Shown here piece by piece: positions 35,176 through 46,607 of a stretch of 64,000 nt of DNA. Numbering within the stretch: the stretch's first letter is position 1; every line of letters starts with the position of its first letter. Source of the stretch: Porodaedalea pini (taxonomy: Eukaryota; Basidiomycota; Agaricomycetes; Hymenochaetales; Hymenochaetaceae); contig NBAY01000077.1 of NCBI GenBank assembly GCA_002794775.1, forward strand, positions 124,001 to 188,000. The letters are read 5' to 3'. The position numbers and the translations under genes are program-made. The notes beneath the pieces are model-generated. The model saw only the letters and a program-made list of their open reading frames with translations, did not search any database and had not been told where the DNA came from.

Positions 35176-35351
35176 TCGTTCTCCTCCTCGCCGGCGCCTT
35201 CCCCACCTCTTGCTAAATCGGAGTCGCGGCCTGTACAGTTGTTCGGCTCCATCGAAGCAACGCAAAGCAGCATGCCGATGACAGCAAAGCCGTCTCTGGC
35301 ATCTGCATCTTCCATCTTATCTGCTGCATTGTCGTCTTCTGCGGCATCAGG
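35176..35351 (+). pseudogene. eIF4G: eIF4G fragment (copy 1, short)
   Basis: About 175 bp from the disordered N-terminal part: SSSPAPSPPLAKSESRPVQL, FGSIEATQSSMPMTAKPSLA, SASSILSAALSSSA. Same segment as 47,395-47,560. Flanked on both sides by pieces of the BTB/CAP-Gly gene. Confidence 0.7.
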
Positions 35352-36440
35352 GTTGAAGACACTACTGAGCGCGATAGCATGAGCACGTCGCATTCGCTTC
35401 GTACGAGCGTGCTGAACAAGAACCTTGCTCGCATGAATGCGGCTGTCACCTCGTCTAGCGCATCTGTCCGGAGCGTAGCGCGCAGCGTTGCGTCGACGAC
35501 TAGCCGAACGTCATCGCGCCTTACGACTGCAACGGAGCGTGAGCGTAAGAAGAGCCGGCCAGACTCGAAGTTTGCGCCGTCCACCCCGCGTAGCACGAGT
35601 CCAAGCGTCCATAGGGCACCGAGTGCGCTCTCGTGTACTTCAGGTATGGACGTGGATGGGGAGGGTCACGAACAAGAAAGCCCGCGACTAAAGGGCTCGA
35701 CCTCGTCCCTTGCGCGCTCTACCGCATCATCTTCCGTGGTTTCTCGACGGCCCGGTGTAGCTTCTCGTTCTCCGCGCACAACTGGGAAAGACGCAGGTGT
35801 CACGAGTGTAAAACTACCGAACATCGTCTCCTTGCAAAGACCCAAGTCTGTCGCCGCCTCTGTTTCATCTACTCGTTCACATGCATCGACTATCCACAGA
35901 AATGCCGCCACTGCAGGCCAGCAAGGTACTCTTTGTCCACCTCATCCGCCCTCGCGACCGACATCCTCGCTCTCGAATGTGTCAATGTCCAGCAGCAGGA
36001 GCGGGGCTTCAACACGCGAGTCTACATTCAAGACGCGTCGCGAGAACATGACCCACGCGACTCTGTTACTCGGTCGAGGAAAGTCTCGACCACGTCAATG
36101 ACCTCGATGCGCAGCACCGGAACCTCAAGATCGCCTAAAATGTCGGCGCCTGCGCTACTGAAAGGACGGCCGCATCGCGTCTCTGAAACGAGTGCGGCAC
36201 CAATTAGTACGGTAAGCGCGGCATCGCGCACACGGAAGGTGTCGCCCATTACTACAGTATCTACGAAAACAACGGCGAACAAGACGCCCGTCATTCGAAA
36301 GTCACCGTCGGCGAATTCAATTCGATCAGCTGCATCTGTGGCAACAGCTGAAGGGAACAAGACAGCGACGAAGAAGTCCCCTGCAGTTGATGAGAAGAAG
36401 CCTTCTCCGGCGAGGCATCGCGTGCGACTTATGCTTTACT
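35352..36440 (+). pseudogene. BTB/CAP-Gly protein gene, Ser-rich middle fragment
   Basis: Begins VEDTTERDSMSTSHSLRTSV, then [55 protein letters not shown] and a long Ser/Thr/Arg/Lys-rich stretch in two overlapping frames (SKASPLQ-like repeats of SRSPK, RKVSPITTVSTK, KTPVIRKSPSANS). This is the disordered linker between the BTB and CAP-Gly domains. A frame change near 36,060-36,100 shows decay. Followed by RPB1 after a short gap. Confidence 0.65.
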
Positions 36441-36494
36441 CTAGTACGTGTTTATCCACCTTTAACTCAATGTATGGTCGTTGATTAGTGTATT

Positions 36495-38060
36495 CTAGCC
36501 TTTCGTCTAAATCTTTCCGTCACTCCACCGTATGATGCCGATTTCGATGGCGATGAGATGAACAAGCAGTATGTCACTTTTAAGATTAGCTTTACATCTC
36601 TTTCTCAGCTCCGTCTAGCATTCCTCAGAGCGAAGAGACGAGAGCCGAATTCAGTCAAATTGCATAGGTTGCAAAGCAGATCATCTCGCCGCAGGTGAAC
36701 AAACCTGTTATGGGCATCGTACAGGACACGTTGTGCGGTGTCCGGAAATTCACTCTGCGGGATAGCTTCCTCGACTGGGTGCAGGTGCAAAATACCCTGC
36801 TCTGGGTGCCGGACTGGGACGGCACGATTCCAACGCCGGCGATCTTGAAGCCGAAGCCATTATGGACGGGCAAACAGATTCTTAGCATGACGATTCCTCG
36901 CGGAATAAACGCATATCGCTCGCCTGATCCGAAATTTTCGAGCCCCGTTTTCGACGATGGCATGATCATTGAAAATGGCGAGATCGTCTTTGGTATCGTG
37001 GAGAAAAAGACGGTTGGAGCGTCGCAAGGCGGTCTTATCCACGTCGTCTTCCACGAAAAAGGTCCCGAAGCGACTCATACGCTGTTCAGTGGTCTCCAGC
37101 AGATTGTTAATTACTGGCTGTTCCACAATGGATTCAGTATAGGCATTGGTGATACGGTCGCGGATAAGAAGACAATGGCGTACATCATGGAGCAGATCAA
37201 GATGCGAAAGCAGAATGTCGTGCAGGCCATTGAAGATGCATCTAACGACCGTCTGAACGCTGCACCGAGAATGACTATTCGCGAGTCGTTCGAGAGTTGA
37301 GTCGAAGGCGAGCTCAACTTGGCGCGTGACCACTCCGGTGTCAAAGAGATGGTTGTCGTGGGTTCGAAGGGTTCGTTCATTAACATCTCGCAGATGTCCG
37401 TCTGTGTTGGTCAGCAGTCCGTTGAAGGGAAGCGACTCCCGTTCGGCTTCAGACATCGCACACTACCTCACTTTACGAAGGATGATTTCAGCCCAGAGGC
37501 GCGCTGTCAAGACGGACGAGACTGGTTACATTCAGCGTCGACTTGTAAAGGCACTCGAAGACGTGGCTGTCTGCTACGATGGGACTGTACGAAACTCACT
37601 GGGTGACCTGATCCATTTCGTGTATGGCGAGGATGGTATGGACGGTGCTCTTATCGAACGGCAAACGATCAAAAACGTTCGGTAGCAATGATCGCGAGTT
37701 CGAACATTGCTATCGGGTCGACGTCACTTTTTCTCACTGGTGCTTTGCAAGTCAGTATCGATGACTCATCCCTCGAGCTCCAGCAAAAACTTGACGAGGA
37801 ATATGACCGTCTTCATGAGGATCGTAAATTGCTCCGTGAAATCATTTTCCCGGGCCGCGACAATTCCACTGCCCACTATCTTCTTGTCAACCTGAACCGT
37901 ATCGTGCAGAACGCAACGCAGACTTTCCATATCGACCGCAGAAAACCGAGCGATCTGGAGCCGGTTTACATCATTGAGCAGGTGCAGCAACTGGCAGACC
38001 GCCTCGTCGTTGTGCGCGGCGATGATCTTTTAATAAGGGAGGCTGCCGAGAACGCTCCTC
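36495..38060 (+). pseudogene. RPB1: RPB1 fragment (copy B) with active-site motif
   Basis: The longest RPB1 piece. Starts [16 protein letters not shown] and [11 protein letters not shown] at about 36,531-36,560, the Mg-binding active-site loop (NADFDGD in the family). Continues [76 protein letters not shown], ending frames at a TGA near 37,298-37,300, then [67 protein letters not shown]-like and [16 protein letters not shown]. About 80 bp around [11 protein letters not shown] are missing. Multiple stops and indels: non-functional. Confidence 0.88.
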
Positions 38061-38064
38061 TTGC

Positions 38065-40484
38065 ATGCCGCTCATCCATCGCAAGGTATGATCCTTGGGA
38101 AAGCTGCGTTACATCATTCTGACTTCCAATCCTTCTAGAACTTGAATTACCCTCATCTTGATTACAACATGAATCTGAAGCCGGTGAAGACGCTTACGAC
38201 GAAGGAACGCAAAAAGTCTCGCTTTGGAAATGCATTCTATATGTGCCGTGAAATTCTTCGCCTCACAAAGCTCGTTGTCGATGCGCACGTCCAATTCCGG
38301 CTTGGCAATGTCGATGCCTTCCAACTGGCGGATGCATTGCAGTATATCTTCGCACACATCGGCGCGCTCACCGACATGTACCATTACAAGTACAAGCTTA
38401 TGCGTCAGGTCCGGATGCGGATGTGCAAAGATCACAAGCATCTGATCTATTATTGCTTCAATGCGGGACCTGTTGGTAAGGGCCCAGGCTGTGGGTTTGG
38501 GGCTCCAGGTTGGCGAGGGTGGCTCTTCTTCATGCGTGGAATTGTACTACTGCTTGAGAACTGGCTCGGAAACTTGCTTGTGTGTCAGTTCGAGGGTCGC
38601 AACAGCAAGGGCATCGCAAAGACGGTCACGAAGCAGCGTGTCGAATCGCACTATGACTTGGAATTACGCACTGCCGTGATGCACTGTATTCTTGATATGA
38701 TGCCGGAGTCGATCAAGCAGAACAAGGCGGAGACTATCTTGCAGGACTTGTCGGAAGCGTGGCACTGCTGGAAAAGCAAACAGTACGTCGTTTGGTTGAA
38801 TCTGGACTTTGCGTACTAAGCCTTATTCTACAGTTCCATGGAAGGTCCCGGAATGCCAACTGCAATCGAGAACACCACCTTGCGGTACATCAAGAGCAAG
38901 GCGGACTGGCGGTGCTCGGTTGCGCACTACATTCGCGAGCGTGTCAGGCGCGGTGCGACTGTCGACAAGGCTGTGGTCAAGAAGAACTTGGGGCGTCTTA
39001 CTCGACTGTACTTGAAAGCTGAGCAGGAGCGTCGGCATGCTTACCTCAAAGATGGTCCTTACATTAGTGCTGAGGAGGCTGTTGCGATCTACACATCGAT
39101 GGTCCACTGGCTTGAGAGTCGGAAATTTGCTCCCATCCCATTCCCGTAAGATTCAATTAAATACGTCTTTCAGTAGCTCTCACTGATGTTTCCATACAGT
39201 TCCCCTTCGTACAAGCATGACACGAAGTTGCTCGTGTTGGCTCTCGAGAAGTTGAAAGAGGCATACAGCGTCAAAGGTCGTCTTAACCAATCTCAGCGTG
39301 AGGAGCTTGCTCTCATTGAGCAGGCGTATGACAATCCACACGAACGTATGTTCCTTTTCTAATTGATCGTAGGGTGTAGCTAATTGATTCGCATGCAGGT
39401 TTGTCTAGGATCAAGCGTCTCTTGCTCACTCAGCGAGCCTTCAAAGAGGCAAGCATTGAGTTCTTCGACACATATGACAAGCTCATCCCTTGCTACGACA
39501 TCGAACCCGTTGAGAAGATTACAGACACATATTTTGACCAGTTCTTATTCTTTGAGGCTGACAAGTGCGGACACCGAACCTCCTCCCCTTCTGGTGTACA
39601 AGTGGTGCCAGGGTATCAATAACTTGACGGACATCTGGGAGTCGAGCGAGGGCGAATGCGTAGTGATGATGGAGACCGTACTTTTGAAGGTCTACGAAAA
39701 GATTAAACTGCAACGTGCAAGTGAAATGGCGGGTCCCCCACGACTGCCCGACAATTTCCTGCAGTACGGTGATTCTGACACCGAGACACGCCATCCAGTC
39801 CGTCTCTATTCTCGTTGTGTTGATCGTTTGCATATTTTATTTCGCTTCGCCGCCGAGGAATCACGCGACCTTATACAACGTTACCTCAGCGAGAATCCAG
39901 ATCCGACAAACAACAACGTTATTGGGTATAACAACGAAAGATGTTGGCCGCGGGATTGCCGTATGCGCTTGATCAAGCACGACGTCAATCTAGGTCGAGC
40001 TGTGTTCTGGAACGTGAAGCAGAGCCTGCGTCGTTCTTTGACGACGATTGAATGGGAAGATACGTTTGTTAGTGTCTACTCTAAAACAACCCTCAGCTAC
40101 TCTTCTCGATGAGCGGCTTCGAGGTGTGCATTCTGCCGAAGATCCGGACGATGAGTGGAGAGGAGTTGTCACTCAAGGACGGGGTGTGAAACTTGACCAA
40201 CGAGCAGTCGAAGGAGTGTACTACGCAAGCCTTCCTCCGCGTCTCCGATGAAGGTGAGAATATTAAAGCTTCCATGGAATATGTAACGCTGAAGAATTTC
40301 ATAGGTGTTCAACAGTTTAACAACCGTATCCGCCAGGTCCTCATGAGCTCAGGCTCTACCGCCTTTTCCAAGATTGTCAACAAATGGAACACTGCGATCA
40401 TCGATCTGATGACTTACTATCGAGAGGCCGTCATCCACATGGACGAGCTGCTTGATGCTTTGGTGAAGGCTGAGAACAAAATTC
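38065..40484 (+). pseudogene. PRP8: PRP8 fragment (copy B)
   Basis: Begins at the end of an exon (SIARYD frame; natural frame LIHRK) and a PRP8 intron, then [38 protein letters not shown], [91 protein letters not shown], intron, [20 protein letters not shown] (the complete version of this exon), then [16 protein letters not shown]. About 195 bp are missing between KVYEKI and QRASEM. Ends in LVKAENKIQ and joins eIF4G. Introns are kept, so this is a DNA-level copy. Confidence 0.88.
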
Positions 40485-40880
40485 AGATTCTGCAGCATCA
40501 ACGGCGAACATGACGCCCGCTACAGTGCCGCTCAAGCCTAAGGTCGATGTCTCTGCATTCTTCCGTGGTGGCAGAAGCAGCGCAAAACCCTCTTCACCTG
40601 TAAATACTTCCTTTCCCGAGAGCATGGCCTCACTGCAAATGTGCTCGAACACCTTATCTCCCGCTGTGCCGCTCGCACAATCCCAAAACACGCCCAGACC
40701 AGCTGGTCCCGGTCCTCATCCTCACGCCCACCCACATCAACAACCTCCGCAGCCGTACCTGCAACCCTTTGTACTCACAACTTTGCGAAATCAAGGCGTT
40801 GGGAATAGCCCTCGCTCACCGTCTTTTCAACGCGCCATGCCCAATGGCGCGGCGAATAGACCGTCCGTTGCTGACGGACG
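40485..40880 (+). pseudogene. eIF4G: eIF4G fragment (copy 2)
   Basis: [12 protein letters not shown] start, then VPLKPKVDVSAFFRGG, SSAKPSSPVNTSFPESMAS, HPHQQPPQPYLQPFV, LRNQGVGN, PRSPSFQRAM. Counterpart of 47,560-47,900. Runs into PRP8 near 40,880 (GRTRMNSS in eIF4G frame, [13 protein letters not shown] in PRP8 frame). Confidence 0.75.
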
Positions 40881-41163
40881 GACGAGGATGAATTCGAGCT
40901 ACCAGATGAGGTCGAACCATTCCTCTCGGATAAGGCTTTGGAGAACGAGAGCACTGCGTACAGTATTGCCTTATGGGCGCCGGCGCCTTGCGGTCGCCGC
41001 TCGGGACACTTGCGCCGCACGCAAGATGTACCACTGGTGAAGAACCGGTACTTGGAGTACTGTCCACCGAACCAGCCTGTAAAGGTCCATGTGTCGTACC
41101 AGAAGCTACTCAAGTGCTTTGTTTTCAACGAGCTGAAGACAAGGCCAGAGAAGCCGATGACGA
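40881..41163 (+). pseudogene. PRP8: PRP8 fragment (copy B2)
   Basis: [75 protein letters not shown]. The counterpart is 49,910-50,190. After KPMT the sequence changes in frame to RPB1 ([12 protein letters not shown]). The duplicated 3,709-bp block begins inside this piece at 40,974. Confidence 0.85.
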
Positions 41164-42526
41164 GTCAATACGCACAGAAGAACCTGATGGAAGACAACAA
41201 TGTCAAACAGATGGTTGTCGCGGGTTTGAAGGGTTCGTTCATTAACATCTCGCTGATGTCTGTCTGTGTTGGTCAGCAGTCCATGGAAGGGATGCGAATC
41301 CCGTTTGGCTTCAGACATCGCACACTACCTCGCTTTACGAAAGACGACTTCAGCCCAGAGGCGTGCGGTTTTGTTGAGAACTCGTATCTTCGTGGATTAA
41401 CTCCTCAAGAGTTTTTCTTCCACGCTATGGCTGGTCGCGAAGGTTTGATCGATACCGCTGTCAAGACGGCCGAGACTGGTTACATTCAGCGTCGACTTCA
41501 AGTTGTAAGGGCACTCGAAGACGTGGCTGTCTGCTATGACGGGACTGTACGAAACTCGCTGGGTGACCTGATTCAATTCGTGTATGGCGAGGATGGTATG
41601 GACGGTGCTTTTATTGAACGGCAAACGAACGGCAAACGATCAAATCATTCGGTATCAACGATCGCGAGTTTCTTCCTGGTGTTTTGCAAGTCGGTATCGA
41701 TGACTCATCCCTCGAGCTCCAGCGAAATCTTGATGAGGAATATGACCGTCTTCATGAGAATCATAAATTGCTCCGTGAATTCATTTCCCGGGCCGTGACA
41801 ATTCCGCTGCCCACTATCTTCCTGTCAACCTGAACGGCATCGTGCAGAACGCAACGTAGATTTTCCATATCGACCGCAGAAAACCGAGCGATCTGGAGCC
41901 GGTTTACATCATTGAGCAGGTGCAGCAACTGGCAGACCGCCCCATCGTTGTGCGCGACGATGATCTTTTAATAAAGGAGGCTGCTGAGAACGCTTCTGTT
42001 GCATTCCGCATGCACCTTCGGGCGACTTTTACCGCGCGTCCAGTCCTAGAGGAGTTCCATCTCAACAGAGAAGCGTTTGACTGGGTCTTGGGCGAGGTGG
42101 AGACAAAGTTCAACCAGTCGGTCGCTCATCCGGGCGAGATGTGCGGCACACTTGCTGCCCAGTCGATCGGTGAGCCGGCGACGCAGATGACGCTAAATGC
42201 CTTCTATTACGCTGGTGTTTCGAGTAAAAGCATCACGCTCGGTGTGCCGCGTCTTAAAGAAATCATAACGTCGCTGCGAATATCAAGACTCCGTCGCTCA
42301 CAGTTTACCTGGACCCAGAAATTGCTGCCGTCAACACAAGGGCCAAGTCAGTGCAAACAGAACTTGCGTACACATCGCTGCGTACCGTTACAGCGGCGGT
42401 CGAGATCTACTACGATCCTGATCCAAGTACGACGATCATTGAGGAGGATAAGGAGTTTGCTGATGCATTCTTCGCCATCTCCAACGAGGAAATTGTGTCG
42501 GGTCTTCATCTTCAGTCGCCTGGCAC
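41164..42526 (+). pseudogene. RPB1: RPB1 fragment (copy C)
   Basis: [80 protein letters not shown] (with a small QV insertion also in copy D), [20 protein letters not shown], then a 10-bp-scale duplication (QTNGKRSN) that shifts the frame. Later [20 protein letters not shown] and [20 protein letters not shown]. The trigger-loop His is replaced (FYY instead of FHY). Ends near the Argonaute piece at about 42,527. Confidence 0.87.
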
Positions 42527-42825
42527 TTGAGCGATGCGATGCTTGAGTTCCTCCATCAGTCACAAGGAGCGGTGCATCTTCAGAAGTTCTTCGGAAAAAT
42601 GAGGGTGACGACGAACTATCTTGGGTACCAAAAGCGCAGCAGCATCAAGAGCTTTGGTTCTGCGACTGCAAAGAAGATGACGTCCCACAGCGAGGAGTTG
42701 GGGAAGGTAACCATTGAGAAATACTTCCAAAAGAGTAAGTCATTCGGAATCGTTCATATCAACCTCACTCAACTGCATCGATGGAGTTCAGATTGCTCTG
42801 AAGCATGCGGATGACCTGCCTGTCA
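42527..42825 (+). pseudogene. Argonaute PAZ-domain fragment (copy 1)
   Basis: [60 protein letters not shown] and YFQK, an intron, then IALKHADDLPV. This matches the PAZ domain of fungal Argonaute (QDE-2 type): strand KMRV.VNYLGYRK, then VTVEEYF and the YNI.LK...LPVV segment. PAZ holds the 3' end of a small RNA. No MID or PIWI sequence is present. The next bases continue in frame into the Ser-rich BTB gene piece. Confidence 0.72.
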
Positions 42826-43095
42826 TGAGCATCAGGACGAAGGATAAAAATATGATGAGCAAGAACCTTGCTCGCAGAAACGTGGTTGTCCCCTCATCTA
42901 GTTCATCTGGTGCATCTGTTCAGAGCATAGAGCGCAGCGTTGCATCAACGACTAGCCATGAATCATCGTGCCTTACAACTGTGGCAGAGTGTGAGCGCAA
43001 GGAGAGCTGATCAAATCCGAAGATTGCGCCGTCCACCCCACGTAGCACGAGCCCAAGCATCCATAGGGCACCGAGTGCGCTCTCATATACTTCAG
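42826..43095 (+). pseudogene. BTB/CAP-Gly gene, Ser-rich fragment (copy 2)
   Basis: SIRTKDKNMMSKNLARRNVV, SSSSSGASVQSIERSVASTT, CLTTVAECERKE, a TGA, then SNPKIAPSTPRSTSPSIHRA and LSYTSGMDV. Diverged version of 35,390-35,650. Confidence 0.65.
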
Positions 43096-43249
43096 GTATG
43101 GACGTCGTCACCGTCAATCGCCGCTGCGGGAGTGGGCATGGGAAACACTTATGGCGTTCAGGGGCAGCAGGGATGAACATCGGGCATGGGCATACAAAGG
43201 CCGTTAGTAGTGTCGCATCCCCTACGGCAGTAATGAGAAGGTCATCAAT
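43096..43249 (+). other. Unidentified piece between BTB and Ca2+-ATPase fragments
   Basis: About 150 bp, coding-like (frames SPSIAAAGVGMGNTYGVQGQ or GMNIGHGHTKAVSSVASPTA) but not recognised. It recurs at 58,254-58,407, so it belongs to the duplicated block. Confidence 0.4.
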
Positions 43250-43573
43250 ACTAAGGTGCGATCTCCATCAAATTTACTCAAAGGCGGAGTCTCAGTTTAT
43301 ACACAGGACTTGGTTGTCTGTGATTTTGCACTGCTCAAACCAGGTAAGGTTGTCTCATGTGATGGTATCTTCCTCTCAGGACACAGTGTTAAATGCGACA
43401 AGTCTGGCATTACAGGTGAAAGCAATGTAATAAAGATGGCATCCTATGCAGAGTGCTCCAAAGCCGATGCTGGTGGCTGTCTTGGTGCACATACGGCCCG
43501 TTTTGTTATAAGTGTCGGTAGCTACGTTGTCATTGCTGTTGGTGCGATGAACTTCGATGGATGGATCATGGTG
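43250..43573 (+). pseudogene. PMC1-type Ca2+-ATPase fragment (copy 1)
   Basis: VYTQDLVVCDFALLKPGKVV, SCDGIFLSGHSVKCDKSGIT, GESNVIKMASYAEC, then VSVGSYVVIAVGAMNFDGWI. This corresponds to the actuator domain of plasma-membrane/vacuolar-type Ca2+-ATPases, whose conserved (S/A)-G-x-TGES loop appears as SGITGES. Phosphorylation and nucleotide-binding domains are missing. An antisense, decayed relative is at 61,954-63,660. Confidence 0.78.
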
Positions 43574-43875
43574 GTATGTTTGTCTTTCCCGCCACCATTG
43601 CTTAATGATAACTTAATTGAAGTATTCAGCACACTGTTATCACTTCACATGTTCCTTACTTCACCAAAATTATATAAACAGATAGAGTATTTTCTGAACT
43701 TTTTTTACATGCTTCATTCAAGCACGAGGTTTTATTGGAGTGTCGATATCAAAGCCCTTAAAAATATGTTAGTCACATGTACGACAATTGAGTCGGAGTT
43801 GCAACCCACTTCGAGTCTTATTAATATTGTAATCTCGATGCAGTGTAGTTTTCAGACATCAATCTTGGCTTGAAG
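43574..43875. other. Unassigned spacer in the duplicated block
   Basis: About 300 bp between the Ca2+-ATPase and F-box pieces. The frame stays open downstream of the ATPase (to 43,873), but the sequence is Leu/Phe-rich and resembles intron/intergenic DNA. The same is found at 58,732-59,033. Confidence 0.4.
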
Positions 43876-44682
43876 ATGCATCGTGTCTTTTCTGTCTTTT
43901 CTGTCTTTGGTCTTATCATTTGCTCGCTACACAGCAAGAACGCACTATATCAATGCTTGTTTGTGTGCAAAGAATGGTGTCGTGTCGTTTTAGACACCCT
44001 TTGGGAAGAGTTGGATGATGCATTGCCTTTAGTGGCCCTCCTAGGATGCTTGGTCCAGTCGAAAGAGGTATGATCATACACTAAGAGCATCATATATAAT
44101 GACTTCCCTTTAATTTTAGTATCCAGAATGGTTGATATTCGAGAGAGTGATCACGAATGATGATGCAAACCTCTTTTGTAAATATATCTGCCGAGTGAGG
44201 AGTCTGAAAATCGATTTCAGGAAATCAAGGCTGTCGTCAGATGTCATCTCAAAAATGGGATCGAAGCTGTCTTACGACGTTATGAACAAACTCCACCATT
44301 TTGAAGTCATACTTCTAACCCGAGAGGATTTGGATCCTTGCATAGCCTTCATCAAGGCAAGGAATCTGGAGGAGGTTTCCTTTGACTTCCGTCCCTTGTG
44401 GAAATTCCATACCGAATCTGGTCCAGAGTACAAAACAGACGATGAACCAGAGTTTATCCACCTAGACTTTGACGGTTGCATGACGAAGTTTGCTGGCTTA
44501 GTTCCAAATCTTAAGCGATTTAGGATTTATCACGTTGATACCACCCAAAACTATGCATGGGATTTTCTATCTTCCTTGAAGAAACTGGAACAATTCACAT
44601 GCACGCTATATATGCTCACTCCAAATGTGATGAAGCCATTGTCACAGTTACCTGATCTTCAGATCATCGACTTTGAGGAAGT
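43876..44682 (+). pseudogene. F-box/LRR-like protein, 5' part (copy 1), cut by LTR element
   Basis: N-terminal F-box-like segment (CSLHSKNALYQCLFVCKEWC, LDTLWEELDD), an intron at about 44,069-44,120, then YPEWLIFERVITNDDANLFC, SLKIDFRKSRLSSDVISKMG, FAGLVPNLKRFRIYHVDTTQ, QLPDLQIIDFEE. F-box proteins recruit substrates to SCF ubiquitin ligases; the rest resembles the variable helical/leucine-rich part of basidiomycete F-box proteins. It is interrupted after GAGGAAGT, where TGTCAGGACTC of the retrotransposon begins. Copy 2 at 59,034 continues beyond this point. Confidence 0.7.
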
Positions 44683-46607
44683 TGTCAGGACTCGAACTTT
44701 TCCTTTCTTTTATTTTCCTTCTATCATTTCTTTTCTTTTAATCGCTCCTTTTCATTATAATTAAGCATCTTTTCAATCATTTCCTACACTCCTTTCACAT
44801 GACCTTCATTTGTTCCATTCCACTCCCTTTATGTAATCTTAGACAATGGGGCAACCGGTTCTCATGAGGTGATCACTGTATATAAGGAAGAGGAATCACA
44901 TCTGAACACCTGTTCTGCTTTTCCTCTTACCTCCGTGACAACCTAGGTGAGACTGCATCCCCCTCCTGTAGTAGAGTACATTGTATTAATCCTCTTACCT
45001 CCGTGATGACCTAGCCTGAGTACAGCATGTCCAAGCCCCCACTCAAGTATAGCACGTCCCAGACGACAGTCAACCGAGGCCTGCCCAGTCTGAGCCTATT
45101 AGAAGTATGATCCTGACACTTATTCTGTATTTTGTTTACTTTAATTATTTTGTTCCCACACTCTTGCTCGTGGATGGGTGCCCATCTGCGAGCATCATGT
45201 GATTTTTGTGTTCCCACGCTCTTGCTCACAGATGGGTGCCCATCCGTGAGCATCACATGACTTCTTGTATTATATAATATTACCTTCAAAGTGGCTGAGT
45301 CCATGTACGAGTGTCCCTATCTGTTGCACTCATCCATTGGACTCAGGTGTGTACTTGTATATTATATATCTATCTGTTGCACTCATCCATTGGACTCAGG
45401 TGTGAAGTGTGACCCTTTTGGTTCACTGCTGCTAACAGAGCTATCTCCCGGACTCCTGCCTAACATAAAAGTAGAACCCCACCCAGGCTCATCCCCAGCG
45501 TATGTCGTCACTGTCAACTCACCTTCACTCAGTCTAGAGGAGCGCTCCCCTCGACAGACTTGAAGTGTAAACCCCCTAAACGACAACCCTCAACCCTGCC
45601 TGGACATTTTCAGATGTTCGTGTATTACATAAACTTTGCAACCGACTTTCCCCAACCCTGGCTCTCCGCATCTCCCTTTGGTGGAGGAGCCACTTGACCT
45701 GGACGTGGGTGACATTACATGTTCAGTCGTCAACGTCATTGTTGATTGTTATTTTTGCCATGTCTTTCCGCCTCATCATCAACCTTGCTGACAAACCCAT
45801 TCAACGTTGGTGTAACCCCAGATCAAATGCACAACTGATCCCTGTTCCTCTGCCGTCGTCAAGATAGATCTCACTGACGAACAGCAATGGGCCCTCCCTG
45901 CATCAGCCCATTGGGATCCAGACCGACCAAGCTATGTCATGACCAACAATAGTGGTGTTACATACGACATCTGGTGGAGTGAGATCCGGCATAGCTGGTA
46001 TTCGACGAACGAAGAAGGAAGGAGAGCTAGGTGGCCCCCAGCCGTCCCATCGTCATCTGCACCGTTGACGTCTACCGTCAACCTACCACCGACTCCAGGA
46101 CCCTACCATGAGACCAATAGAGACCTGTTGCCCCCAACTCCCCCTGAACCCTCTACACTGACGCCCAAACCAGAAATGTCTACAGGAGGTTTCAGTCAGC
46201 AGCAGATGGAGCAGATTGCAGTGATCATCACAGGCGCTTTCACCCATCAGGCGAACAACACCCAGCACCGGTCGCTGCAGCCAATCCCCCAACCCGAAAC
46301 ATCGATGTCACCCAACCATGCAAATTTGCAGGTGGCAACGACTACCTAGACTTTAGGCGTGAAGTCCTCCTTTTCATCTCTGCAAACCCAAGTAGATACC
46401 CCACGTCAGAAAGTAAAATCTATGTGGCTCTCTCCTACCTAAAAGGTGGCAATGCGGCGACGTGGGCGCAAAACTACGTGGAGGAATCGACAACAGCTGG
46501 CATCGTGACCTTCACCGACAGTTGGACAAGGTTCCAAGAGCGCCTAGACGCCTCATTCGATGACCCGAACAGGAAGGAAAAGGCATTAGTGGAATTCCGA
46601 ACCAAGT
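44683..46607 (+). mobile_element. Ty3/gypsy LTR retrotransposon, truncated (copy 2)
   Basis: Starts TGTCAGGACTC inside the F-box gene. An LTR-like region and leader follow, then a Gag frame. Relative to copy 1 it contains about 340 extra bp (about 45,098-45,441), which include two internal direct duplications: GGATGGGTGCCCATC-type words at about 45,150-45,255 and TCTGTTGCACTCATCCATTG at 45,321 and 45,373. The 3' end of the element (pol, 3' LTR) is missing; R1 begins at 46,608. Confidence 0.75.
45900..46607 (+). pseudogene. Ty3/gypsy Gag, N-terminal part
   Basis: A Pro/Ser/Thr-rich leader (TVNLPPTPGPYHETNRDLLP) is followed, after a frame change near 46,330, by the capsid-like core: DYLDFRREVLLFISANPSRY, ESKIYVALSYLKGGNAATWA, QNYVEE, WTRFQERLDASFDDPNRKEK, ALVEFRTKL. 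This is the retrotrans_gag pattern of fungal gypsy elements. The frame ends where the R1 tandem repeats begin. No zinc knuckle, protease or polymerase is left. Confidence 0.8.
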
